This document shows positions 49,668 to 57,990 of a stretch of DNA of 64,000 nt, one piece after another. Each line of letters begins with the position of its first letter. The first letter of the stretch is position 1. Below the pieces are notes generated by a model. It was given only the letters and a program-made list of their open reading frames with translations, made no database searches and was not told where the DNA came from. The position numbers and the translations under genes are program-made. The DNA is from Dipteris shenzhenensis (Eukaryota > Polypodiophyta > Polypodiopsida > Gleicheniales). The DNA lies in the NCBI GenBank assembly GCA_047967505.1, contig CM106538.1, one strand, 5' to 3'.

Positions 49668-50941
49668 ATACAATATGGGCCGGAGACCAGGCTAGATTAA
49701 GGCCAAATTAAGGCCAACCCAAGACCTCCCAAGGTCGGGTCAACCAACATAGCCAAGTCAAGTCAACCGGACCAAATTCGATCGGGTTAAGTCGACCAAA
49801 TCACAGACTTGGTCGGTGGGTTTTGTAACATGCAACCGTAGTCTGATCATGTAATTCACAACAAGAGCTTCTTTAAACCTTTAGCAAGGAATTAGCGTTA
49901 TACACTATAGAGAGAGAAAGGAGATGAGGGTAGAGAGAGAATGGAGTCGACAACCGATTGGTTCCATGTACCCACTGAGGACCCCCTCTCCCAATCAGGG
50001 GAGAATTTGCTTTATACTTGGAGAACTTAAGCTGAAGGTGTCTCATGGTGGTGATCACACACTTTCAACAATGCAAAAAAAAGGTCAGAGCCAATGCTAT
50101 GCCTGTGGGAAGAGAGGTCAATTGGCCAAAGACTATCGGTCCAAGGATTAAGGGCAAATCTAAAGAAAAGGGTGTAACTTCATTAAAACAGGCAAACGCA
50201 TCTTATAATAAGTTTGGTGATCCAAGGGCGGCTCTTGCTCATGAAAATCAGACCGTACATGCTTTCTTGCAATATCGATATGAGTCCCCCATTGATAAGA
50301 TGTGTTCTGGGTCCATTGTTCTAGTTACTTAGACGTGATGTGTTCACCAGAGGATATTGGGCCTGGTTTGCTCTACAGCTCATCATTCTTTACTTGGAAT
50401 TCACTGCACATTAGTATTGGAAATCAAAGCCAAGCACATCAGTTCGTGGTGGCATTGTGTTTTGAGGAACTAGTTTGGTCAAGTGCTCTCTCCGAGGTAA
50501 TTCCAGTATTCTCAGTGCTGGAGGGTCCATGGTTGCATGCATCTCATCAACTTTCTTCTTCAAACGTTTGCATACTGTGAGCTGCAAAGAGGGTGTTTTA
50601 GAGCATCTCATGTGTGGTGAAAGGGCTTCTATGTGGATGAGCCCGCCCAAAGAGAGGTATAGTCAATAGTTCTTTCTCAGTGAGTTAACAAGCTTGGTAG
50701 AGGCTATTTAGGGCTTGGTGTAGGCCACTATATGGTCCAGAGATCAGGCCAGATTAAGGTCAAACCCAGGACCCAAACCAAGGTCGGGTTGACCCAACCA
50801 GATCTAGGCAGATTAAGTCGGACAAGTCACGGAACTGATCGGTGGGTTTGCTGGCTGGGTTCCCCCTCTAAATAGGATTCCCTTGCTACTCTTTTAGTGT
50901 CCCATTTCCTCTGGTTGGCACTGTTTTCCATGCTATAAACG

Positions 50942-50977
<36 letters not shown>

Positions 50978-53900
50978 ATTTATGCTCCCGCAATATGCAA
51001 TGCTGACATCATGCCCTCAAGACCTGATAGCATTTCTTCTTTGGGTAAGAATTTACCATGCAGACTCATCATCAAGCTTTGAGATGGCTAGAGACGATGC
51101 TTGAGGCCCAATGGCCGAATCGTTAGGTCCTATGGAGTCAAACTTTCTAACTATTCACTGGTACAATAAGAGGTGCAGAGAATGTGGTTGCCAATGCTCT
51201 CAACAAGGGCATGGTTTTCTCCATTTCCATTATACAAAGTCCAAACTCCCCGATATGAAAAACCAATCCACTACGCTCCAAAGTTTCAAACTCATTGGTA
51301 CAAAATCATGCTGGAGAATCAGTCAAGTGATTACACCGTTCATAATGGTTGGTTATTCTACAAAGGACACCTTGGTATCCTGTCTCAGTCCCGTTCAATT
51401 ACATCCAGTCCATGATACAATAGTTGGTTTAGGGCACCCTAAAAAAACTTCAAATAAAGTTTTTTGAGCCATGTATTTGAGCAAGTCAAAGAACATGTTA
51501 ATCATTGTCGATTGTGCTAGAGAGGAAAGGCTCCTCATCGAAAGTTGCTACGAACCAACCCTTCCAAAAGATCAACATGAACTTTGTCACAAACCTACCA
51601 CCTGCCATTGATTCCAAAAACACCATGTGCTTGGCCATTGTGGACAAGTTGTTGAGGATTAGATGTCTCCACCCCTTCTGTAAGCCCCCATAAGGAGGAC
51701 GAGGATTCTCAACCTATAGAATCAATTGTTCACCATGAGGATGGAGGAGGACAATACCGTGCATTTCTACCTCACGAAATTAAAGGTGATCAAGGATCAA
51801 CTGGCAATAATTAGTCATTGAAGGTGGACCCGGTCCAGCTACCTATGCTCCTACTGAATATATTATATGAGAAGCTTTAGAACCAGTGAATAGTTTTGAA
51901 AAGGTCAAAACCACTCACTTGAAAGAATCGGGAGCTATGTTGGGGCAGGAGGCAGCCAAGGCTAAGATCTACAATAGGCAAAGCGGCAAGGACGAGGCCT
52001 TCATTACTAATACCGAGGGCAAAGGCAAGTCAAACAAAAAGAAGGGCAACAAGTCTGACGACGACGAGGACTCTTCAAGTGGTGGAGGCAAGGAAAAGAA
52101 GAATGCGTATACTACAACGAGCCTGGACACTACGCAAGAGATTGCATGAGGAAGAAGACAAATCAAAAGAAAAATGAGTCCAAAGAACAGTGAGAACAAT
52201 CAAAACCACCTACAAACATGGTCACGTTTATGGAAACAAAAGAACGTTTCTTCCTAATGACTCAAGTCTTACCAAGAGTAAGTACGCAGACCTAGGTGAA
52301 AATATCTTGATGTCTAACATTGAGAAATGGTCCGATGAGCCAAAGGAACTAGAAGTCTTTGTGAAGGTGAAGGAAAGCATGTGCAAGAACACTAAGGGAT
52401 CCAATATAGAGTTACACATAGATGTTGAGGGTGCCTCTAGGAGGTATCTAGCTTGCTTTCAAGGCAAGCAACATGATGGGGGAATCTAATGGTGTATGCT
52501 CTCTTTATGCATTAATTCATACTTTAGTTGCTGGCTTTAGACAAAGTGTTTATCATGGTTTTCTAAGATGAGAGAATGGGGAATAAAAGCCTTCCTCGCA
52601 TATAGAAGGAGAGGCTATCAATGCCTGCTACAAGATTTTTGTTAACGTTGGCTTTAAAGAAGTTGAAGTGTTGACATGGACAAGTGTTTTAGAAGCCTCT
52701 TTTTGGTCCAATTGCAGAATGCTGGAAGCAAGAATGGGTAAGCCTTTTAAGCCTTTATCGTGGAGTTGCAAACATTCTCAAATCAGGAGGGTGTACTAGT
52801 ATTGATGGATTACTCACATAGGCAGCTCACTTGGAGCCTATTTGTTGAAGGATGATCCATAATTTCTAAAAGGACACGCGGTGATGGGGATCTATGTGGA
52901 GCAGCCACAGGAATTCCGTTACTCATGTGCGTTACTTGGTTATGGAGGGTACCAAAACAATGAAGGGTTGAAAGAGGCCCTAGAGGCATGGTCCTTGGTA
53001 GGATCTAGGCACTCCTTGTCTTATGAGGGTGATAACTGGATGAACCTCATGGAACTACCAAGCTTGCTTGAGTCGCATATTTGTGATCAAGAATTGTGGT
53101 GCCATGAATATATATACCTAGATGAATCCAAGAACATTCCCAAACTCATCCTCTAAAAACACTACATAGTGCAGTTTCAATCTCACAATAGTCACTCATA
53201 AGATTGAAAACCATAAACTCCAACATGCATAGCAAGGACTAGCTACTATGACATTCCCACTGACGTCGTCAACGCCCAGCAGTGGGTGTAGACCATAGTA
53301 TAAAAATATGCTTACACATACAAATCCACACACCCACACATACTTGAGCATCCATTTATACAAATTCTTTGTACTGAGTTTCTTTTGGCACTCCGGAGGT
53401 GACGGGTAGACTCGGCCATGACGAAGGCTAGCACTAAAGGAGAAGACTAGCACTCAAGGAGAAGGCTTATCAAAAAGTAGTCCAAAATCTCTTCATTCAA
53501 GCTACAACTGCTTGTGAAGTCTAAACGATTTCATTTGTCTCTCCCAAATAATGTTTGGTGCCATGAATGTTTGGTGCTACAAGGATGGTAGGTGAGTTCT
53601 AAGATGGTTTGCCAAATAGGAGCTGGGCCGGGAGGAGCAGGAGTTGCGGGTTAGAGGACAAAAGATCAAGGACACCTTTGGATATTCCAGAGAACCCTTC
53701 TGATGGAGCCTATGAAGCATATTTGATATGCAAAACACAACACCTAGAATGGATACAGCTAGCATAAACAAGCTCTTTCATCATCCTCTGCCCACTTAAC
53801 CGAACATAATTGTTTTTAAAAATTTTGAGAATCACTAGATATTAACCTTTTACATTTATTTTGTTACGCGTAAAACCATAGAATTGACTCCATGTACTGA

Positions 53901-56883
53901 CTTACCCTGACACCAGCTCCTCCTTGTAAATCACCTCCTGCCTCTAATTCAACTTCCTGCTCACAAGTCTGAGGAACACTTGGTCTCGTACCTATGGAAT
54001 GCGTTGTGCAGGTGGATGTGCAATCCATTCCTATTTCTTGTGTCTCCTCGTTTACAGTGCCTTTTAGTGTAGCTATATAACCAGCCATGTGCTGCATAGA
54101 CAGTTCAGACAAAGTAGATGAGGCCTGACTCTGCCAGTCTGCCATGCATGTATGTGGAGGAAGTTTCTCAGCAGCTTCTGACAACAGGAGCACGAATTCT
54201 GAGGTTTCTTGATCAACTTCCAGAGGTTCATTATTTCCAGTTCCCTGAGAATCCGGATTGACTACAATGGAAGCAGCTCCTTTGGAAGAATCCATTCCTT
54301 GACTGTCTTGCAGACCTGCAGGATCAATGTCTGTCATACTCTGCACCGATCCAGCAAAGCCTCCCACTTCTGCCCCATCAATCTCTGAGAGCGTCAGTAA
54401 CATGGCAGATGAAACAATGGCCTCCTCATTCGTGATTGACTGACACCCTCCCACATCCTGCACACTATCCACATCCTTGAAACTAGGCTGAAGAGTGCTA
54501 TCTTTTGTGTCAGAATTGTTTGAAACTTTAGACAACCCAGAGTTGCCCACTGCAAGCAGTTCATCTTCCACGGGCTCCGCTAGATACTGTTCAATAAGAT
54601 TAGAAGGACTGCTGCAGGGAGAAGTAAGTGAATGGCCCTTCTCTTGTAACTCTTTCGTATTTTTGGCACATCTGAAGTTCTGAACCCTTTGGACAGAATC
54701 TAGACACATCTGCCTGTTTTCATTCTGTAAATCCTTGTGAGGACTTGCTTGCCCAGCTGCTTCAAACTCAACCCTGCCTTTAGCCTTATCCCTGTAGTAA
54801 ACAGAAATTACCAAAGTAAGCAAGTGACTTACCAGCGGACCTACCAAATCCCAAAGCATCCAATGAGCCAACCAACACAGCAAATATCCACAATATACAT
54901 CAGGTTACTGTTGAAGAACTGAAAGGAAAGCATGAAGCTGAACACGAAATGAGAATGCTTGCTTGTAGGTAGAGAACTCAGCCCTCCAAGTGGTTGGGCA
55001 GAAAGGGGCAAAATGGAGAGGAAGGTGAAGAAGAAGAAGAAGAAGATGAAGAAGATGACATGGCACAAATGGGCTCAAGGAGGATCATAGTGCTCTGATA
55101 CCATGTTGAAGAACTGAAAGCAAGCAAGCAAGCATTCTCATTTCGTGTTCAGCTTCATGCTTTCCTTTCAGTTCTTCAACAGTTACCACCCACGAACCAG
55201 TCCAAAGCTTGCAATCATTACTACCTCCACCTATGGAATAAGGCAACTTACGAATAAAGAACTACGAGCTCAAGCACTAGAAAATAAACTCAGCATGCAA
55301 TGCAAGACTCTAATAAACGTAACATTTCCACTACTGTGATGCATCACATTTCATTGAGGCATTCCACACCCAGACCAATCAGAAACATGGGCTGTTGCGG
55401 AGCGGCAAAAAACTCCAGGTCATTGTTTTACAATTGTAAAAAATGTATAGAACACAAAATAATTAGAATTCAGATCTTAAAAGACATATACACAAAATAG
55501 TACAGAGCCTTGGACTTGGAAAATGATGCATCCAATTCTTGTCATAGTCACTGGAATATTGGTGGCTCTACAAGAGCAGCTCAAATGTCCAAAAGTCCCA
55601 ACACTGAAATGCACAATTTGGTTGCATGGCCTTGTGCCAGAGGCAGAAGAATGTCATTGGGAACATTTTCAATACTCTGGCACACCCAGTAACACCACAG
55701 AGAGCTGTTCCCATGACAGCGTTCCTGGACTGATGCAGGCAGGACATGCATATAATCCCCAGTCACTATGGTCTTTCGGCCCATGTAACTTTAATGGCCA
55801 AAAAATTCTGACTTCTGAAAAAGCGAATAGCTGCATCATGCCAATGGCTACATAAACAATCAAGCTATTTCTAATCAGAAAATCCATTTACCTTGAACGG
55901 AAACTGGAATCCTTCTGTGCATCCACTCTTGGGGAGACAAAGACAGCAGGTGGAGGAGGAAAACTGAGCTCAGAAAACGTTTGTGCCACATGCACTGATT
56001 TTACTGGCTTGATAGGCGAAAGACTGCAAAGAAAATTGAAAAGAGGGGATCCCTGCAGAAAGAAAAGCGCACATCAGATTGTAAAAAAATTTCAAAAATG
56101 AGGTTCAATTCATGATCCTGGCGTACAATGCTTTGGTACTATGATCCTAGCTTCAATTTTCCGACATACATTCACATTAAGTATCTTATGAATGAAAGAA
56201 AAGAAATTTCACATAAACTCTACTCCTGGACACAGATGCAACAATGTTAGACATGAAAAAGAAAAAGGTTTGCAGAGGTTGATTTTCCTTTTTATGACAG
56301 AGTTCAGTCAAACTGAGACCACTTGTAAGAGGAAAACGTCCGCAGAAGCTTTCCTCTTTCAAAGCAATATGCCTTATCAAGTCAAAGCTAACGCGGAACC
56401 TGCCTATGATAACTCCCTTTCAAACATGAAAAGGGCAGTTTTTTCAACTTTAAAGCCTCACAATCAGCAGTTCTGCTCCCACCGGTGCAGTAGCCAGATG
56501 CAGCCAAAACCCAGCGATGAAAACACAAGAAGAAAACCAACGGCGTTTCTAATCCTGCAGATTAAGATATTGCCAAAAATGCGCATTACCCATGACTTGG
56601 GATGTTCTACCTCCAGCGACACCTCGAGCAATTCCATAACTGGAAGATCTTGGCTTCCTTAGCCTACATCCTACACTACAAACGCCTATCAAGCATCAAA
56701 AGAAACTGAATATCACAGTCTAAACCAATAAAATAGAGAATCTAAAATGCAGCCCTTATTTATATGAAATATCGACGGTAGACCATCCAACAGAGAAGGG
56801 AGATCTTTAGATAGGGCATATTTTGAATACAGCACCTGAACCTCAGCCGCTGTTATTGTCAGGTTTCTTTCCGGAGAATCCAT
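34318..56883 (-). CDS. TSO1/tesmin-like CXC-domain (CPP family) DNA-binding protein, ten coding exons
   Basis: Coding exons in order of transcription: 56883-56836, 56052-55892, 54791-53906, 47841-46892, 46724-46647, 46424-46244, 46046-45951, 45854-45788, 45673-45511, 35170-34318. They total 3483 nt, all phases agree, and no internal stop occurs (about 1160 residues). Landmarks: the N-terminal block [20 protein letters not shown] (18-37), [11 protein letters not shown] (about 372), a basic stretch PKKKRKS, CXC 1 from Cys695 ([19 protein letters not shown]), the [17 protein letters not shown] hinge, CXC 2 from Cys784 ([19 protein letters not shown]...[11 protein letters not shown]), and C-terminal KRVSPPH and [12 protein letters not shown]. 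The family binds CHR-like TTYGAA sites and works with MYB3R proteins in cell-cycle repression and meristem or flower control; that is family knowledge. Introns 3 (6.1 kb) and 9 (10.3 kb) are full of retroelements. I am sure of the family; the paralogue is not decided. Confidence 0.95.
37003..37154 (+). repeat. 152-bp interspersed repeat, copy 1 (intron 9)
   Basis: Colinear and about 93 percent identical by eye to 53,111-53,262, from TATATACCTAGATRAATCCA to CTACTATGACAT-CCCCACTG. No coding content is apparent. Just before it the phrase GCGGATTGGGTGTTTATATA occurs twice (36,948 and 36,989). Confidence 0.92.
37628..37737 (+). repeat. LINE-tail-like motif plus (CT)n(CA)n
   Basis: TCTTAGACCCTTCGGTCTTC, then AATAAAAA, then about 26 CT units and several CA. 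The same motif precedes other CT tracts at 39,086, 39,347 and 49,547. It is probably a 5'-truncated copy of the RTE-like LINE. Confidence 0.75.
38315..39190 (+). mobile_element. RTE-like LINE, internally deleted copy with (CT)n(CA)n tail
   Basis: Plus-strand endonuclease blocks run in order: [10 protein letters not shown] (38,341), [10 protein letters not shown] (38,428), [13 protein letters not shown] (38,518), [13 protein letters not shown] (38,642) and PGNFSMHK. The text then jumps to the C-terminal cysteine block [16 protein letters not shown] (38,889), with no RT between. It ends in the tail motif CAATCTCATAGACCTTCGAA, AATACATTAAAAA and a long CT/CA tract (39,126-39,190). So the microsatellite is the element's 3' end. 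Confidence 0.75.
39347..39410 (+). repeat. LINE-tail-like motif plus (GT)n
   Basis: CACAGAATCATAGACCCATC, then GGTCTTCCGAAG, then a GT tract. It matches the tail motif but with a different dinucleotide. Confidence 0.7.
39440..40229 (+). mobile_element. RTE-like LINE reverse transcriptase fragment
   Basis: [13 protein letters not shown] (39,535) is the catalytic YxDD block and [20 protein letters not shown] (39,615) the following thumb block. The text runs to 40,229, where an LTR begins. The C-terminal cysteine block of the same family resumes at about 44,506, after a second copy of that LTR, so this LINE appears split by an insertion. Confidence 0.75.
40230..40585 (+). repeat. LTR-like repeat, left copy
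   Basis: Aligned by eye with 44,183-44,508: TATGCARAAGGGTGTTCTAA, AAGAAATTGGAGAAT, GAGAGATAC-ATARATACAGCTTTTG, GAATGGAAGGGCTGGTTTT and TTGCTCTCCCC are shared. A TATA-like ATAGATACAGC lies mid-way. The first bases read TATTACATTG against TGTCACGTTG in the right copy, so the canonical TG is mutated here. Confidence 0.75.
40586..41478. other. Unassigned interval inside the nested insertion
   Basis: Purine-rich text between the left LTR-like repeat and the GC-rich block. No conserved domain is recognisable in any frame. It may be the leader or gag region of the outer LTR element. Confidence 0.35.
41480..42634 (+). repeat. Putative long LTR with TATA box, followed by a degenerate primer site
   Basis: Starts TGTAAGCCCCCATATGAGGA and ends ..TTTCTAACA. 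GCCTATATAAGAGG at 42,058 is a strong TATA-type promoter. The block is clearly more GC-rich than its surroundings. TGGTATTTCGGAG (42,646-42,658) resembles a tRNA-Met primer site TGGTATCAGAG with small changes, and Gypsy gag follows at 43,158. No second copy is found in the window apart from the first 20 bases near 51,680, so the LTR call is tentative. Confidence 0.5.
42253..42345 (+). repeat. 43-bp tandem repeat (two units and a partial third)
   Basis: GGTGGAGMGGATCATTCAGG opens units at 42,253 and 42,296 that are almost identical. A third start is seen at 42,339. Confidence 0.92.
43158..44075 (+). pseudogene. Ty3/Gypsy deletion derivative: gag start joined to integrase end
   Basis: From the ATG at 43,158, [20 protein letters not shown] followed by [12 protein letters not shown] is a gag N-terminal domain. 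After shifts, [20 protein letters not shown] (43,375) continues gag. From 43,490 the text is integrase C-terminal: [20 protein letters not shown], then [11 protein letters not shown]. Protease, RT and RNase H are missing between them. It lies downstream of the putative long LTR and upstream of the right LTR-like repeat. Confidence 0.75.
44183..44508 (+). repeat. LTR-like repeat, right copy
   Basis: Starts TGTCACGTTGAATTTGAATT, directly preceded by the purine tract AAGAGGAAA, as a polypurine tract precedes a 3' LTR. It carries the TATA-like ACTATAAATACAGC and matches the left copy at 40,230-40,585. The flanking LINE sequence resumes immediately after it. Confidence 0.75.
44506..45274 (+). mobile_element. 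RTE-like LINE C-terminal part with (CT)n tail
   Basis: [20 protein letters not shown], then [20 protein letters not shown] (44,650-44,775), is the Cys/His block found in the deleted copy at 38,889. It is likely the continuation of the RT fragment ending at 40,229. A (CT)n tract at 45,246-45,274 may be its tail, although the tail motif itself is not clear here. Confidence 0.65.
45511..45673 (-). CDS. TSO1-like exon 9
   Basis: An acidic stretch, [17 protein letters not shown] to TPSFEHAG, between a TAACAG acceptor and a AGG|GTATGG donor, phase 2. Joining directly to the exon at 35,170 gives a seamless frame (EHAG-QSRST). Confidence 0.85.
45788..45854 (-). CDS. TSO1-like exon 8 (end of CXC 2)
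   Basis: Encodes [20 protein letters not shown]. The acceptor is TTCTAG and the donor AAG|GTATAA, phase 1. Confidence 0.92.
45951..46046 (-). CDS. TSO1-like exon 7 (start of CXC 2)
   Basis: 32 codons, [20 protein letters not shown] followed by LKKYCECYQ, between a TAGCAG acceptor and a CAG|GTAATT donor. Confidence 0.93.
46244..46424 (-). CDS. TSO1-like exon 6 (rest of CXC 1 and hinge)
   Basis: Encodes [20 protein letters not shown], then [20 protein letters not shown] and [10 protein letters not shown]. The donor GGG|GTAATA in phase 0 is a little non-standard but is the only one that keeps frame with exon 7. Confidence 0.9.
46647..46724 (-). CDS. TSO1-like exon 5 (start of CXC 1)
   Basis: 78 nt from [12 protein letters not shown] to [14 protein letters not shown]. 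The donor ACT|GTAAGT splits the Leu codon that precedes the YCECF block. Confidence 0.93.
46892..47841 (-). CDS. TSO1-like exon 4
   Basis: Begins [17 protein letters not shown], a hallmark family motif, runs through a Ser-rich linker and ends in a basic SPKKKR stretch at an AAG|GTGCTC donor, phase 2. Confidence 0.92.
48900..48922 (+). repeat. (GA)n microsatellite in intron 3
   Basis: About 11 GA units. Confidence 0.95.
49403..49830 (+). repeat. Interspersed repeat X, copy 1, interrupted by two (CT)n tracts
   Basis: Begins TTTAGAGCATTTCTCATGTG and ends ..GGTCGGTGGGTTTTG. It matches 50,596-50,855 at both ends (AGAGCATYTCTCATGTGTGG and the block GGCCAGATTAAGGTCAA...GATCGGTGGGTTT). (CT)n tracts lie at 49,457-49,530 and 49,593-49,663, with the LINE-tail motif TCATAGATCCATCGGTCTTC between them (49,557). 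So a short LINE copy seems to have landed in the repeat. Confidence 0.75.
50040..50330 (+). pseudogene. Copia-type gag zinc-knuckle remnant
   Basis: [19 protein letters not shown] (50,095-50,150) is a C-x2-C-x4-H-x4-C knuckle with His changed to Gln and the last Cys to Tyr. The downstream text [19 protein letters not shown] keeps no clear domain. Confidence 0.6.
50596..50860 (+). repeat. Interspersed repeat X, copy 2
   Basis: The shorter partner of 49,403-49,830, same orientation, lacking the CT tracts. It shares the AGATTAAGGYCAA/AGGTCGGGT/GGTCGGTGGGTTT series. Confidence 0.75.
50946..50979 (+). repeat. (CT)n microsatellite
   Basis: About 16 CT units. Confidence 0.95.
51110..51695 (+). pseudogene. 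Ty3/Gypsy RNase H end and integrase fragment
   Basis: [14 protein letters not shown] (51,169) matches the G-x-x-N-x-V-A-D-A-L-S-R end of RNase [21 protein letters not shown] with [12 protein letters not shown] (51,565-51,655) matches the first catalytic block of integrase, with the Asp of M-D-F replaced by Asn. Stops in between. The text ends at TCTGTAAGCCCCCATA, which also begins the putative long LTR at 41,480. Confidence 0.75.
51700..52240 (+). pseudogene. Ty1/Copia gag C-terminal fragment
   Basis: A Lys/Asp/Ser-rich stretch is followed, one frame over, by [19 protein letters not shown] (52,105-52,160), a CCHC knuckle with its second Cys changed to Tyr. Typical of Copia gag ends. Confidence 0.7.
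52241..53110. other. Unassigned interval in intron 3
   Basis: Several medium open stretches read in one direction (for example 52,881-53,110 on plus), suggesting former coding sequence, but no family is recognisable. It could be the rest of an element between the Copia gag fragment and the 152-bp repeat. Confidence 0.3.
53111..53262 (+). repeat. 152-bp interspersed repeat, copy 2 (intron 3)
   Basis: Partner of 37,003-37,154, same length and orientation. Only scattered substitutions separate the copies. Confidence 0.92.
53906..54791 (-). CDS. TSO1-like exon 3
   Basis: 886 nt of acidic, Ser-rich, poorly conserved sequence from [10 protein letters not shown] to GGAGVR. The donor is AGG|GTAAGT, phase 0. 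Open frame extending past the donor is intron read-through. Confidence 0.9.
54909..55181 (-). mobile_element. 273-bp TRIM-like element with inverted arms, in intron 2
   Basis: The direct repeat GTTAC flanks it (54,904-54,908 and 55,182-55,186). The right end, 55,104-55,181, is a 78-bp LTR-like unit starting TGTTGAAGAACTGAAAG and ending CTTTCAGTTCTTCAACA, so it carries its own 17-bp inverted ends. Immediately inside it GCTCTGATACCA (55,092-55,103) is the exact complement of a tRNA-Met primer site. The left end, 54,909-54,965, is a perfect 57-base reverse complement of 55,125-55,181. In an ordinary LTR element the left copy would be a direct repeat. No coding capacity. Confidence 0.8.
55892..56052 (-). 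CDS. TSO1-like exon 2
   Basis: The acceptor is CTGCAG|GGATCC and the donor AAG|GTAAAT, ending in phase 2. It encodes the conserved SPLFNF...[16 protein letters not shown] block of the family's N-terminus. Confidence 0.92.
56836..56883 (-). CDS. TSO1-like exon 1
   Basis: Sixteen codons, [16 protein letters not shown], ending at a CAG|GTGCTG donor in phase 0. The short Met-Asp-Ser-Pro-Glu start resembles family N-termini. Confidence 0.85.
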
Positions 56884-57719
56884 AGTTTTAGATCATCGCC
56901 AGTATGCCTGATACCAAATGATAGAAGCCACCAGGGCATATTTCATGTTTTGCAAAAAGTCCAGTATGTGCTTTACTTTCTCCGTGGTTCAAAGAGTACT
57001 TGGTCTTATGGCAGATTAACTGCTTTGCTGCAGTGCACGCCACATGAGCTCCTTAAAACAATGACAGTCAAAACACACCAAAAATGCAAAAACATTCGCA
57101 TACGCACAACCGCATGGAGCCGGCTTAGTATGTTATATGTGATCGAACGAAGAGGAGCCACAACGGCAAGATGGGTCATTCTACTGCATTTCAGGACGAT
57201 CACTACGGGAGCACACTTACCAAAATGCTGACAAATGAGCACGTCTGACAAGCCATCGTTCAAACGACTTATGCGAGAAACATTGGAGGGCCTGAAGGCT
57301 TCGGTTTGCTATCCTACTCACGACGACATTGACAGTTTTATGCGAGGAACGCCTTGTCCAACTGCCAAGCGCGATGCACGAGCCGATCTGTGGTCAATCA
57401 CTCCCGAATTAGAGACCTGAGGAGCCCAATGAAGAGCAGCTCCGGGAAATTAAGCAAATTCCGCAGTGCACGAACCACGAACCAGTCAGGACGGCCCCAA
57501 TGGACCGGGGCAAAGCTATCAGACACCCCTTCCTCCGTGGCCAGGTAAGCTCCGAGGCGAGGATCTGCACCTGCACGCGCATTGTCATTACAAAGTGAGA
57601 AACCAAAGCAGGAGCTGGGTCTGCGAAGGCGGCAAAGTTAATGCTCCGAGAGGGAGAGTGAGGAAGCGCACCAAATAAGGCCATGTGCAAGCAGAGGGAG
57701 AAAGGAAAGTGAAGAAAAT
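56884..57719 (-). promoter_or_regulatory. Likely 5' untranslated and promoter-proximal region of the TSO1-like gene
   Basis: No coding sequence of a known family is seen on either strand. The region upstream of the minus-strand ATG becomes moderately GC-rich around 57,250-57,700. A transcription start could lie there, but no TATA box is evident. The call rests on position only. Confidence 0.35.
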
Positions 57720-57990
57720 GCAGGGATGGGAGGGGGGGGGGGGGGAGGGAGGGGAAGGAGGGGACTGTGGGAAGGAGAGGGGGGAAGGAAGGGGAAGGAG
57801 GGGAAGATAGGCAAAGGGGAGGCAATGGAGGAAGGGAAAGGGAAGCTATGGAGATGAGGAGGGGAGGATTGGCTATGGCGATGGCTCTGTGGATCTGGCT
57901 CTGGTTGTGGCTCTGTGGCTATGGCTATGGCGGAGATGAAGCTTTTGCTGGCTATGGCGGAGATGAAGCTTTTGCAGGACAACAGAAGAG
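57720..57990 (-). repeat. Long C/T-rich tract (minus strand) and 28-bp repeat upstream of the TSO1-like gene
   Basis: 57,720-57,860 is almost pure G/A on plus, so pyrimidine-rich on the gene's strand, and includes a run of 13 or so G. Plant TATA-less promoters often contain pyrimidine patches. Next to it GGCTATGGCGGAGATGAAGC is repeated (57,927 and 57,953). Confidence 0.6.

Noticed and set aside
49362-49711. Ser/Leu-rich and Arg/Glu-rich ORFs on both strands
   Set aside because: They are translations of (CT)n microsatellites. The same applies at 14,070-14,690, 21,095-21,430, 37,625-37,933 and 38,946-39,263.
57235-57420. 61-codon plus-strand ORF upstream of the TSO1-like gene
   Set aside because: Short, no recognisable family, and placed where the minus-strand promoter or 5' untranslated region is expected.
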